From NCBI RefSeq assembly GCF_000384295.1, contig NZ_KB913037.1, positions 7,565,533 to 7,629,532 of the forward strand: a stretch of DNA of 64,000 bases. The letters run 5' to 3'. Below, one piece after another: positions 48,338-57,143 of the stretch; the stretch's first letter is position 1; every line of letters starts with the position of its first letter. Position numbers and translations under genes: made by a program. The DNA comes from Amycolatopsis balhimycina FH 1894 (GTDB taxonomy: Bacteria > Actinomycetota > Actinomycetes > Mycobacteriales > Pseudonocardiaceae). The notes below the pieces were generated by a model. It searched no databases and was not told where the DNA came from. It saw only the letters and a list, made by a program, of their open reading frames with translations.

Positions 48338-50361
48338 TTCCCGAAGCCCTTCAACTTGACCTTCGAGCCCTTCGCCACGAACGAGCCCGGCTGCGGGTCC
48401 TGCTCGAAGACGAAGTCGAACCCGCCGCCACCATGGCCGCGGCCGCCGTCGCGGTCGGCCTTCAGCCCGGCCTGCTCGAGGATCTTCTGCGCGTCGCCGA
48501 ACGACTTGAACCGCACGTCCGGCACCTGGACCGCGTTGTTGACGAAGACGCCGATCCGTTTCGCCTTCGGCTGCGTGTTCGCCGGCGGGTCGGTCCGGGT
48601 GACGGCGCCGCCCGGGACGTCCTGCTTGAACTCCTCGCCCGCCTGGAACGGCTCGAAGCCGGCCTGCTGCAGCAGCTGGAACGCCTCGTCCTTGGACCGG
48701 CCGGTGACGTCCGGGACCGGCGGCAGCGGGATCGGGCCCTTCGACACGATGATCGTGACCTGGCCGCCGATGGTCAGCTGGCTGCCCGCCGACGGGCTCG
48801 TGCGGATGACGGCGCCCTGCGGGACCTCGGGATCGAAGTCGTCGGTCCCGCGGACCGGCGTCAGCTGGGACGCCTTGATCGCCTGCTCGGCGTCGGCGAG
48901 CGCGGTGCCCGGCCGGATGTCCGGCACCGTCGGGCGGCCCTTCGACAGCACGACCGACACGGTGGAGTTCGGCGCCAGCCGCGTGCCCTCCGCCGGAGTG
49001 GCGCGCAGCACGGTGTTCGACGGGACCGTGTTGTCGAACTCCTGGCTGAACTGCGGGTTCAGCTTCACCGCCCGCAGCGCGTCCCCGGCCGCGGCCTGGT
49101 TCAGGCCGGCGAGCTTCGGCACGGTCGCGGTCTTGTCGCCGCCGCCGTCGGTGAGCATGAACGCGAACGCCGTGATCAGCCCGCCGAACAGCAGCACCGC
49201 GGCGGCGATCAGGGCGATCCGCTTCCGGTTGTCCTTCGGTTTCTCCGGTTCCGCCTGGCTCCGCCGCCGCGGGACCGGCCGCACCGGCGGCACCGCACCG
49301 CCCACGGGCACGCCCGGTGGCGGGGTGCCCGGGTGGCTCAGCGCCTGCGTCGGGTTGGGCCGGTGCACCGGCATCGTCTTCGCGGAGTCCGGCAGCACCT
49401 GGGGGATCCGCGGCAGCGTCCGCTCGGTGTCGGCGAGGTCGCCCTGGCCGTGCGAAACCGGGACCGGCACGGTCACCGGCAGCAGCCCCAGCTGCGCGCG
49501 CACCGCCGTCAGCTCGGTCAGGAAGTCGCCGGCGTCGGCCGGGCGCAGGTCCGGGTCCCGCCGGGTCGCGCGGGTGATCAGGTCGTCCAGGGCCGGCGGG
49601 AGGTCCGGGCGCAGCTCGCTCGGGCGCGGCACGTCGTCGTTCACGTGCCGGTAGGCCACCGAGATCGCCGTGTCGCCGGTGTAGGGCACCCGGCCGGTGA
49701 GCATTTCGTAGAGCAGGATCCCGGCCGAGTAGACGTCGCCGCGCGAAGAGGCCGCGCCGGTCGCGACCTGCTCCGGCGACAGGTAGGCGACCGTGCCGAG
49801 GATGACGCTCGAGCTCGTCGTGCCCGCGCTCGCCACGGCCCGCACCAGGCCGAAGTCGGCGACCTTCACGACGCCGCCGGTGTGCGGCCCGGCCCGGCCG
49901 ATCAGCACGTTCTCCGGCTTCACGTCGCGGTGCACCAGCCCCGCCCGGTGCGCGGCGGCCAGCGCCGACAGCACGGGCTCGGCCACGCTCAGCGCCAGCG
50001 CGACGTCCAGCGGGCCCTTCTCGTCCAGCAGGTCACGCAGCGTCCCGCCGTCGACCAGCTCCATCACCAGGAACGCCAGCCCCGACTCCGCACCCTGCGG
50101 CAGGTCGAACCCCTGGTCGTGCACCGCCACGACGTGCGGGTGGTGCAGCTGCGCCGCGGACTGGGCCTCCCGCACGAACCGGTCCACGAACGACCGGTCG
50201 TCCGCGAAGCGCGGGTCCATGATCTTGATCGCGACCGGACGGTCCAGCCGGGTGTCCGTCCCCCGGTAGACGGAAGACATTCCGCCGTGGGCGAGCAGCC
50301 GGTCCACCCGGTAGCGCCGCTCCAGAAGCGTGCCGGCCAGGCTGGGGTGGGTGCGTGTCAC
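48334..50361 (-). CDS. pknL: PASTA-domain serine/threonine kinase (PknL-like)
   Basis: 675 residues from GTG 50361 (a GTG at 50388 would add nine). The kinase domain has the Lys in AIKIMD, HRDVKPENVL and the DFG of VADFGLVRA. A proline-rich linker and one transmembrane helix (IALIAAAVLLFGGLITAFAF) precede about four PASTA repeats (VPKLAGLNQ, VPDIRPGTA, VPDVTGRSK, VPDVRFKSF) that bind peptidoglycan outside the cell. It is divergent from the Rv2175c-type gene, its known substrate in mycobacteria. It is followed by NfeD and SPFH genes. Confidence 0.92.
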   Translation of the reverse strand: MTRTHPSLAGTLLERRYRVDRLLAHGGMSSVYRGTDTRLDRPVAIKIMDPRFADDRSFVDRFVREAQSAAQLHHPHVVAVHDQGFDLPQGAESGLAFLVMELVDGGTLRDLLDEKGPLDVALALSVAEPVLSALAAAHRAGLVHRDVKPENVLIGRAGPHTGGVVKVADFGLVRAVASAGTTSSSVILGTVAYLSPEQVATGAASSRGDVYSAGILLYEMLTGRVPYTGDTAISVAYRHVNDDVPRPSELRPDLPPALDDLITRATRRDPDLRPADAGDFLTELTAVRAQLGLLPVTVPVPVSHGQGDLADTERTLPRIPQVLPDSAKTMPVHRPNPTQALSHPGTPPPGVPVGGAVPPVRPVPRRRSQAEPEKPKDNRKRIALIAAAVLLFGGLITAFAFMLTDGGGDKTATVPKLAGLNQAAAGDALRAVKLNPQFSQEFDNTVPSNTVLRATPAEGTRLAPNSTVSVVLSKGRPTVPDIRPGTALADAEQAIKASQLTPVRGTDDFDPEVPQGAVIRTSPSAGSQLTIGGQVTIIVSKGPIPLPPVPDVTGRSKDEAFQLLQQAGFEPFQAGEEFKQDVPGGAVTRTDPPANTQPKAKRIGVFVNNAVQVPDVRFKSFGDAQKILEQAGLKADRDGGRGHGGGGFDFVFEQDPQPGSFVAKGSKVKLKGFGN

Positions 50362-50464
50362 GAGTATGGATCGTACGGAACCCGACACGGTTGGTGGAGG
50401 AGACCTCGCGGGTCACCCGTGCGCACTAGCGGGTGAGGGGACGGAATGTGGCACAGTGTCACCT

Positions 50465-50833
50465 GTGAGTGGGATTCCTGTCGCCGAAGACATCCTCGAC
50501 ACCGCCATCGCGGTCCTCCCGTTGCAGGCGGTGGCGGACGTCCTCGGGACGTCGAGCAACAAGGTCCGGCAGATGCTGCGCGACGGGCAGCTGATCGCGG
50601 TCCGGCGCCGCGGCGAACTGTGCGTGCCCGGCGACTTCTTCGTCAAGGACGGCGTCGTCAAGGGCCTGACCGGGACGATCACCGTGCTCGCCGACTCCGG
50701 GTACAGCCGGACGGAGATGCTGCGGTGGCTGTTCACGGCCGACGACACGCTGCCGGGAAGCACCCCGATCAACGCGCTGCGCAGCAACCACGGCACCGAG
50801 GTCAAGCGGCGCGCGCAGGCGATGGCGTTCTGA
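50465..50833 (+). CDS. Rv2175c-type DNA-binding protein
   Basis: 122 residues with a winged helix: LQAVADVLGTSSNKVRQMLR followed by GQLIAVRRRGELCVPGDFFV and VLADSGYSRTEMLRWLFTAD. The sequence and its place divergent from pknL match Rv2175c of Mycobacterium tuberculosis, a DNA-binding protein phosphorylated by PknL. GTG 50465 follows CACAGT by seven bases; a GTG at 50456 is possible. Target genes are not visible here. Confidence 0.85.
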   Translation: MSGIPVAEDILDTAIAVLPLQAVADVLGTSSNKVRQMLRDGQLIAVRRRGELCVPGDFFVKDGVVKGLTGTITVLADSGYSRTEMLRWLFTADDTLPGSTPINALRSNHGTEVKRRAQAMAF

Positions 50834-50850
50834 CCTGCGCAAACAGGTCA
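50831..50850 (+). terminator. Short terminator hairpin
   Basis: TGACCTG-CGCAAA-CAGGTCA, a perfect 7-bp stem that includes the stop codon of the Rv2175c-type gene. Confidence 0.4.
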
Positions 50851-51087
50851 CCGCGGCGGCTGCCTGGACGGCCGCGGCGGTGAGCAGCCGACGCCGTCGC
50901 TCAGGGCCGCGCAGGTGGGCCGCCCCCATCAGGGGGTAACAGACCGTGACCATCCCGATGCCGGCGCAGGAGACCGTCGCCCGACTCGGCGGCGCGTTGC
51001 GCACCAGGACCCTGAAGCTGTCCTTGAGGCTACTGCTCGCCCCGCTGAGCCACCCGCGAACGCGTCGCCGCGTACCGGGCCCAAAAG
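50851..51087. other. Intergenic stretch with coding-like minus frame
   Basis: No confident gene. On minus an open frame with strongly GC-rich third positions reads SCAGIGMVTVCYPLMGAAHL and continues antisense through the Rv2175c-type gene with no stop of its own. In mycobacteria a mannosyltransferase gene occupies this place and orientation, so it may be gene debris. That is a guess. Confidence 0.3.
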
Positions 51088-51138
51088 CCGTGAATGGCAC
51101 ATTGAGGGACTTAGAGTCCCTCAATGTGCCATTCACGG
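51088..51138. repeat. Perfect 24-bp-arm intergenic hairpin, family A copy 2
   Basis: Arms 51088-51111 and 51115-51138 equal those at 21338-21388, with loop TAG instead of CTA, so the element is the same one in reverse orientation. It ends eight bp from the stop of the leftward LLM gene and can terminate that unit. Confidence 0.85.
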
Positions 51139-51145
51139 ATCAAGC

Positions 51146-51925
51146 TCAGCTCTGGGTCTTGTCGCGCCAGGCGAGCCACTTCTGGAGGGCGCCCAGGTCG
51201 TAGTCCGGGCCGCCCACGCCGACCGTGAACGTCGTGACGCCCAGGTCGAGGAGCTTCGGGCCCAGTTCGTCCGGCTCGCCCTGCACACCGCACGAGCGCT
51301 CGATCTCGGCCGGGTCGCGGCCGACGTCCGCGCAGTGCTGGTCGAGGATCTTCACCTTGCGGCCGACGACCTCCGGGTCACCGAAGCCGTGCCAGATGTC
51401 GCCGTGCTTCGCGACGAGCTTCAGCGTCTTCTTCTCGCCGCCACCGCCGATGAGCACCGGGATCTTGCGGGTCGGCGCCGGGTTCAGCTTGCCCAGGCGC
51501 GACTCGATGCGGGGGAGGGACTCCGCCAGGTCGTCGAGGCGGCCGCCCGCGGTGCCGAACTCGTAGCCGTACTCGTCGTAGTCCTTCTCGAACCAGCCGG
51601 AGCCGATGCCGAGGATGAGCCGGCCGCCGGAGATGTGGTCGACCGTGCGGGCCATGTCGGCCAGCAGTTCGGGGTTGCGGTAGCTGTTGCACGTGACGAG
51701 CGCGCCGATCTCCACCCGGGACGTCGACTCCGCCCACGCGCCGAGCATCGTCCAGCACTCGAAGTGCTTGCCCTCGGGCTCGCCGTACAGCGGGTAGAAG
51801 TGGTCCCAGTTGAAGACGATGTCGGCGCCGAGGTCCTCGGCGGCCGACGCGGTGCGCCGGATGGAGTCGTAGTCGGCGTGCTGCGGCTGGAGCTGCAGGC
51901 CGATCCGGATACGTCGTTCGGTCAT
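51146..51925 (-). CDS. LLM-class F420-dependent oxidoreductase
   Basis: 259 residues of the bacterial-luciferase-like fold: RIGLQLQPQHADYDSIRRTA, NWDHFYPLYGEPEG, GALVTCNSYRNPELLADMAR and ILGIGSGWFEKDYDEYGYEF. Members use reduced F420 for hydride transfer. The ATG is six bases after TAGGCT (51932-51937), while the stop of crtB overlaps it (ATGA), so it can be read from its own promoter or with the carotenoid genes. Confidence 0.88.
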   Translation of the reverse strand: MTERRIRIGLQLQPQHADYDSIRRTASAAEDLGADIVFNWDHFYPLYGEPEGKHFECWTMLGAWAESTSRVEIGALVTCNSYRNPELLADMARTVDHISGGRLILGIGSGWFEKDYDEYGYEFGTAGGRLDDLAESLPRIESRLGKLNPAPTRKIPVLIGGGGEKKTLKLVAKHGDIWHGFGDPEVVGRKVKILDQHCADVGRDPAEIERSCGVQGEPDELGPKLLDLGVTTFTVGVGGPDYDLGALQKWLAWRDKTQS

Positions 51926-52848
51926 GATCGCAGCCTACGACCGCCGCGGAACGTCTCGCTCGCCCACATCGTGGCCAAGGGGGGTAGTGCGACTACCAGC
52001 CTGCGCCGCTTCGGGACCACCGCCCGCCGCGTCAGGACGTCGTAGTCCAGCGCGACGATCTCGTCGAGGATCCCTTCGTACAGCGTCAACGCCGTCCGCA
52101 CGCACGGCCGCGATTCGGGGCGCAGCAAGGCCACGCCGGCTTCGGCCCGCCGGTACACCGCCCGCGTCCGCGCCACGAAGTACGCCAGCGCCGCGCGGAT
52201 CCGCGGGTCGGGGCGGCGCCGCTCCAGCAGCTCCCGCGAGACACCGAACGCGGCCAGTTCCGCGCTCGGCAGGTAGAGCCGCCCGCGGTCGAGGTCCTCG
52301 CCGACGTCGCGCAGGAAGTTCGTCAGCTGGAACGCCTCGCCGAGGGCGACCGCGCCCGCTTCGGCCTCGGCGAGCGGCCCGACGGTGCCGAACACCGGCA
52401 GCATCTGCAGCCCGATCACCGCGGCCGAGCCGTACATGTACTCGCCCAGCTCCGCGAACGTCGTGTACTCGACGGGCTTGAGGTCCGCCCGCATCGACTT
52501 CAGGAACGCGTCGAACAGCTCCCGCGAGAGGCCGTACCGGCGCACCGTGTCCGACAGCGCCACCAGCACCGGATCGTCCGGGGTCCCGCCGTCGAAGACG
52601 ACGTCGACCATGGCCGCGACGCGGTCCAGCTCGACCGCCGGCTCGCTGCCCGGCGACGGGTTGTCGACCAGTTCGTCGGCCATCCGCGCGAACCCGTACA
52701 GCGTGTGCGCGGCCGGCCGCGCCCGGGCCGGCAGCAGCCGCGTGGCCAGGAAGAACGTGCGCCCGTAGTGCGCGTTGATGCGGCGGCACCGGGTGTAGGC
52801 GGCGCGCAGGGCAGGTTCGGTGATGCCCGCGGCGTCGAGTTCGTTCAC
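51922..52848 (-). CDS. crtB: Phytoene synthase
   Basis: CrtB (308 aa) joins two geranylgeranyl pyrophosphates into phytoene. Two aspartate-rich Mg sites are visible: FARMADELVDNPS and FLRDVGEDLDRGRLYLP, plus YGRTFFLATRLLPARARPA typical of squalene/phytoene synthases. The GTG at 52848 overlaps the end of the desaturase gene by four bases. With idsA and crtI-like genes upstream this forms a carotenoid operon. Confidence 0.92.
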   Translation of the reverse strand: MNELDAAGITEPALRAAYTRCRRINAHYGRTFFLATRLLPARARPAAHTLYGFARMADELVDNPSPGSEPAVELDRVAAMVDVVFDGGTPDDPVLVALSDTVRRYGLSRELFDAFLKSMRADLKPVEYTTFAELGEYMYGSAAVIGLQMLPVFGTVGPLAEAEAGAVALGEAFQLTNFLRDVGEDLDRGRLYLPSAELAAFGVSRELLERRRPDPRIRAALAYFVARTRAVYRRAEAGVALLRPESRPCVRTALTLYEGILDEIVALDYDVLTRRAVVPKRRRLVVALPPLATMWASETFRGGRRLRS

Positions 52849-54326
52849 CGGCCGGTGATCCTTTCCGCTGCCAGTCGTCCGGAGATGAGCACCGGCGGGA
52901 TGCCGACACCCGGGGTCGTGCCGCAGCCGGCCAGCACCGCGTTGCCCGCCACGCGCACCAGGTTCGCCGGCCGGAAGGGACCGGTCTGCGCAAACGTGTG
53001 CGCCAGCGAGAACGGCGTCCCGGCCGTCAGCCCGCGCACCGCCCAGTCCGCCGGGGTGATCGTCTCGTCGACGGTGAACTCGTCGCCGAAGCCGGTCAGC
53101 CCGCGTGCCTCCAGCGTGCGAAGCAGCTCTTCGCGGTACGGCCCGCGAACGCGGGCCCAGTCGATCGGCCCGCGACGCAGGTTGGGGGCGGGCGCGAGCA
53201 CCGAGACGATCTCGCCACCCCGGCCGGCCAGCCCCGGGTCCGTCGCCGTCGGCCGCGTGACCAGCAGCGACGGGTCGCTCATGAGCTTCCCTTCGCGGAT
53301 GATCTCCGCGAACGTCCGCTCCCAGGCATCGCCGAAGAAGATCGTGTGGTGCCCGAGGTCCCACGCTTTCGTGGTGCGGCCGTGCAGGACCACGGCGGAC
53401 GGCGAGTAGCGCAGCGGTACCGGTCGCCGGGGCTTCGCCCCGAGGAGGCGGTACGCGGCACCCAGCTCGGTGGCCAGCACGACGGCGTCGCACGCGATGC
53501 GTTCGCCCGAGCGCGTGCGGACCGCGCGCACCCGCTGGTCGACCCGCTCCAGCCAGGCGGCTTCGGTGCCGAAGCGCACGTCCGCGCCCGCCCGTGCGGC
53601 GGCACCGGTCATCGCCCGGCCGATCTCGCCCATCCCGCCTTCGGGGTAGTAGACGCCGCCGACGGTGTCCATGTAGGCGATGACGCCGTACGCGCCGATC
53701 GCCCGGGCCGGGTCGAGACCCGCGTAGAGCGCTTGGAAGGTGAAGAGCCGCCGGACGCGCTCGTCGAGCAGGTAGCGGCCGACGCGCGGGCCGAGCCGGC
53801 CGAACCCGCCCAGCGCGGCGAGCTTCGCCAGCTCGGGGCGGGCGAGGTCGAGCGGCGAGTCGAAGTTCGCCGCCAGGAAGTGGTCCTTCTGCACGGTGTA
53901 CAGCTCGGTCAGCCAGCGCCGCAGCGCCCGGTAGCCGGCCGCTTCGCGGGCACCGGCGAAGGCGCGGATCTCGGTCTCCATCGCTTCGCCGTCGGTGTGC
54001 AGCGCCAGCGTGGAGCCGTCGGCGAACCGCGCCCGGTACGCCGGGTCGAGCCTCGTCAGGCGCAGGTTCTTCGCCAGGGACTCGCCGACCGCGGCGAACG
54101 CCTCCGCCAGCAGTTCCGGCATGGTGAGCACGCTCGCGCCGGTGTCCACGGCGTTGCCGTCGAAGCTCCGCTGCCCGGCCCGCCCGCCCGGGACGTCCGC
54201 CTGCTCCAGCAGCGTGACCTGCCGTCCCGCGCCGAGCAGGTGCAGGGTCGCCGAAAGCCCGGCCAGCCCGGCCCCGATCACGACGACGTGGTCGGCGGCC
54301 CCGGCGGACCTCCTGATCGTCCGCAC
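52845..54326 (-). CDS. crtI: Phytoene desaturase family protein
   Basis: 493 residues with the FAD-binding start VVVIGAGLAGLSATLHLLGA and the C-terminal GCGTTPGVGIPPVLISGRLA typical of CrtI-type desaturases/isomerases. It introduces double bonds into phytoene to give coloured carotenoids. GTG 54326 lies next to the idsA stop (one base apart). The degree of desaturation cannot be read from sequence. Confidence 0.88.
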   Translation of the reverse strand: MRTIRRSAGAADHVVVIGAGLAGLSATLHLLGAGRQVTLLEQADVPGGRAGQRSFDGNAVDTGASVLTMPELLAEAFAAVGESLAKNLRLTRLDPAYRARFADGSTLALHTDGEAMETEIRAFAGAREAAGYRALRRWLTELYTVQKDHFLAANFDSPLDLARPELAKLAALGGFGRLGPRVGRYLLDERVRRLFTFQALYAGLDPARAIGAYGVIAYMDTVGGVYYPEGGMGEIGRAMTGAAARAGADVRFGTEAAWLERVDQRVRAVRTRSGERIACDAVVLATELGAAYRLLGAKPRRPVPLRYSPSAVVLHGRTTKAWDLGHHTIFFGDAWERTFAEIIREGKLMSDPSLLVTRPTATDPGLAGRGGEIVSVLAPAPNLRRGPIDWARVRGPYREELLRTLEARGLTGFGDEFTVDETITPADWAVRGLTAGTPFSLAHTFAQTGPFRPANLVRVAGNAVLAGCGTTPGVGIPPVLISGRLAAERITGR

Positions 54327-54327
54327 G

Positions 54328-55419
54328 TCAGTACGTCCGCTGGGTGGCCTTGACGACGAGCCCGGTCAGTGCCTCGGGCGCCGGCTCGGCCAGGTGCGCG
54401 CGCTCGAGGGCGGCCATCGCCGCCGTCGTCAGCTCGTCGATCCGCCGCTCGACCGCCTCGACCGCGCCGACCTGCTGCAAGGCCATCCGGACGGTCTCGA
54501 CACCCTCGTCGGACAGGGCCGCGTCGCCGATCGCGTCCGCGATCACGGTGGCCGCGGCCCGCTCGCCCTTTTCCGCGGCGAGCCGCAGGCCGAGCGCGAC
54601 CAGCAGGGTGCGCTTGCCTTCCCGCAGGTCGTCGCCGGCGGGCTTGCCGGTCACCGACGGGTCGCCGAACACGCCCAGCAGGTCGTCGCGCAGCTGGAAG
54701 GCGACGCCCACTTCGCCGCCGAACTCCAGCAGCGTGGCGATCAGCTCGGGGGAGGCGCCGCCGAGCGCGGCGCCCAGGTGCAGCGGCCGCTGCACGGTGT
54801 AGGCGGCCGTCTTCAGCTTGTCGATCTTGAGCGCGGCCTCGACGGAGGCGTCCCCGGTCGCCTGCGTCCGGACGTCGAGGTACTGCCCGGCCAGTACCTC
54901 GGTGCGCATCGCGCGCCAGGCCGGGCGCGCGGCGGCGAGCGTCCCGGCCGGCAGCGGGGCGTCGGCGAACATGTCGTCCGCCCAGGCCAGCGCCAGGTCG
55001 CCGACCAGCACGGCGGTGGCCAGGCCGAACGTCGCCGGCGAACCGAGCCAGCCCCGGTCCGCGTGCAGCTTCGCGCCCGCGATGTGCACGGTCGGGAAGC
55101 CGCGGCGGGAGTCGGAGGAGTCGATCAGGTCGTCGTGGATCAGCGCGCACGCCTGGATCAGCTCGAGGCTGGACACCGCCTGCAGGACACCTTCGGCGTC
55201 CGGGCCCGCCGGGTCGCCGCCCGCGCCGCGCCAGCCCCACCACGCGAACGTCGGGCGCAACCGCTTGCCGCCGTTCAGCACGAACCCGCTCAGCGCGTCG
55301 ATCCCGGCGGCCACGGTCGGCTCGGTCCCGAGGATTTCGGCGCTCGCCCGGCCGAGGAATCCGGCCAGCGCGCGCTCGACGTGGGCGGGCAGGTCGGCGT
55401 CGGGAACGGGCGCACTCAT
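54328..55419 (-). CDS. idsA: Polyprenyl (geranylgeranyl) diphosphate synthase
   Basis: 363 residues of the trans-prenyltransferase family. The first aspartate-rich motif is ALIHDDLIDSSDSRRGFPTV and the second FQLRDDLLGVFGDPSVTG, with GGKRLRPTFAWWGW near the start. It makes the C20 precursor used by CrtB. It begins the leftward operon idsA-crtI-crtB-LLM, and in mycobacteria idsA2 occupies the corresponding position near pknL. Confidence 0.92.
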   Translation of the reverse strand: MSAPVPDADLPAHVERALAGFLGRASAEILGTEPTVAAGIDALSGFVLNGGKRLRPTFAWWGWRGAGGDPAGPDAEGVLQAVSSLELIQACALIHDDLIDSSDSRRGFPTVHIAGAKLHADRGWLGSPATFGLATAVLVGDLALAWADDMFADAPLPAGTLAAARPAWRAMRTEVLAGQYLDVRTQATGDASVEAALKIDKLKTAAYTVQRPLHLGAALGGASPELIATLLEFGGEVGVAFQLRDDLLGVFGDPSVTGKPAGDDLREGKRTLLVALGLRLAAEKGERAAATVIADAIGDAALSDEGVETVRMALQQVGAVEAVERRIDELTTAAMAALERAHLAEPAPEALTGLVVKATQRTY

Positions 55420-55480
55420 GGTCGTAATACTCGCCGAACCCGCGGGCGCCCGGGCCGCCGGGGCACCCGGATGTGGCGAA

Positions 55481-56167
55481 TCAGACTCCCGCCGCGGCCG
55501 CCCAGAACGGCCCGGTCAGGCCCGTTTCGGCGAAGTAGGCGGCCGCGCTGCCCGGCTCGCGCCGCCGGTAACCGCGTTCGAGCCTGCCCTCGTACCAGCC
55601 GCGCGCGAGCCGCCAGAGCGTGACGAGGTCCAGCACGGACCCCTTGGCCTGCCCGGTTTCCGCCAGCCAGGCGTCCACACAGGACTCGCAGCAGAAGAGC
55701 CGCTGGTTCCCGCACGTGTGCAGCACGTCGTCCCACATCCGCGCGGCGGCCACGAGGAAGTGCGCCACCTGGGTGCCCTCGGGCGGCTCGGTCCGGTTCA
55801 CCACCAGCGCGTGCGGCTGCCCGCACCCGGGACAGCGGGTCGCGACGAGCACCTCCGGCTCGCCGTCGACCAGGTGGGGGATGGCGAACGAGTCCCACGC
55901 GCAGCCGCCCCACCACAGCGTGTGCGAGCCCATCACGGAGAAGCCGAGCGACTTCGCGGCGAACGGGTGCGCCAGCACGACGTGCTCGCACTCGTCGAGG
56001 ACCAGGTGGTGGGCGTCGGCCAGGCGGTGCAGCGCCTGCTTGGCGACGGCGAGCGACCCGCCCGCCGCGTCGGCCAGCTCCGGGGCGCTCGGCGCGCGGC
56101 CGTGGGCGGCGAAGGCGCGAAAGACCGCGAGGCGCACGTCCTCGTCCCAGCTCGCGTCGTCCCTCAT
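55481..56167 (-). CDS. Alkylmercury lyase (MerB)-like protein
   Basis: 228 residues. MerB cleaves carbon-mercury bonds with Cys96, Asp99 and Cys159. Here Cys89 and Asp92 lie in WWGGCAWDSFAIPHLVD, and Cys152 is 63 residues after Cys89, the same spacing. A winged N-terminal part (APELADAAGGSLAVAKQALH) matches the family. Extra CPGCG and FCCESC pairs suggest a zinc site. There is no merA or merR nearby, so the real substrate may differ. Confidence 0.75.
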   Translation of the reverse strand: MRDDASWDEDVRLAVFRAFAAHGRAPSAPELADAAGGSLAVAKQALHRLADAHHLVLDECEHVVLAHPFAAKSLGFSVMGSHTLWWGGCAWDSFAIPHLVDGEPEVLVATRCPGCGQPHALVVNRTEPPEGTQVAHFLVAAARMWDDVLHTCGNQRLFCCESCVDAWLAETGQAKGSVLDLVTLWRLARGWYEGRLERGYRRREPGSAAAYFAETGLTGPFWAAAAGV

Positions 56168-56216
56168 CGCTCACTCCCGTACCCAGTTTAGGCCCCGGCA
56201 CCCTTAACATGCGTTT

Positions 56217-57101
56217 ATGACGTCGGTGATCGAGCGGTTGAGCGGAGACGGGCCGAAGTTCTCCATCGAGTTCTTCCCACCCCGGGACACGGCGGACGAG
56301 GCCGTCCTGTGGAAGGCCGTCCGGGAGCTCGAGCCGTACGACCCGGCCTACATGTCCATCACCTACGGCGCCGGCGGCTCCAGCCGCGACGGCACGATCC
56401 GCAGCATCGCCCGCGTCGCGACCGAGACGACGCTGGTGCCGATGGCGCACCTGACCGCGGTCAACCACTCCGTCGCCGAGCTGCGCAACGTGATCGGCTG
56501 GTACGCCTCGGTCGGCGTCCGCAACATCCTCGCGCTGCGCGGCGACCCGCCGGGCGACGTCTACGGCGAATGGGTCCCGCACCCGGAGGGCCTGACCTAC
56601 GCCGAAGAGCTGGTGCAGCTGGTGCGCGAGCTGGGCGACTTCTGCGTCGGCGTGTCGGCGTACACCTACGGCCACCCGCGCTCGCCGGACCTGGAGACCG
56701 ACACGAAGTACCTGGTCCGCAAGCTGCGGGCGGGCGCGGACTTCGCGATCGCCCAGCTGTTCCACGACGCCGAGGACTTCCTGCGGCTGCGCGACCGGGT
56801 CGCCGCGACCGGCTGCGACATCCCGGTGCTGCCCGGTGTGATGCCGCTGACGACGATGCGGACCCTGCAGACGACGATCAAGCTGTCCGGCGCGCCGGCC
56901 CCGCGGAAGCTGCTCGACCGGCTCGAGCCGCTGGCCGACGACCCCAAGGCGTTCCGCGCCGCGGGCATCGACGTCACCACCGAGCTGTGCGAGAGGCTGA
57001 TCGGCGAGGGCGTGCCGAGCCTGCACTTCTACACGTTCAACCGGTCGAAGGCGACGCGCGAGGTGATCGCCCGGCTGGGCCTCGTCCCAGCCCGTGCTTA
57101 A
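56217..57101 (+). CDS. metF: 5,10-methylenetetrahydrofolate reductase
   Basis: 294 residues, the (beta-alpha)8 flavoprotein that makes 5-methyltetrahydrofolate for methionine synthesis. Core features: FSIEFFPPRDTADEAVLWKA, MSITYGAGGSSRDGTIRSIA, ILALRGDPPGD and GVSAYTYGHP. The ATG is six bases after TAACAT (56205-56210), a leaderless-type start. It is divergent from the MerB-like gene. Confidence 0.94.
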   Translation: MTSVIERLSGDGPKFSIEFFPPRDTADEAVLWKAVRELEPYDPAYMSITYGAGGSSRDGTIRSIARVATETTLVPMAHLTAVNHSVAELRNVIGWYASVGVRNILALRGDPPGDVYGEWVPHPEGLTYAEELVQLVRELGDFCVGVSAYTYGHPRSPDLETDTKYLVRKLRAGADFAIAQLFHDAEDFLRLRDRVAATGCDIPVLPGVMPLTTMRTLQTTIKLSGAPAPRKLLDRLEPLADDPKAFRAAGIDVTTELCERLIGEGVPSLHFYTFNRSKATREVIARLGLVPARA

Positions 57102-57143
57102 GTACGTACCACTGGCTACCGGTGGCCCGGTAGCGTGCGGCGC

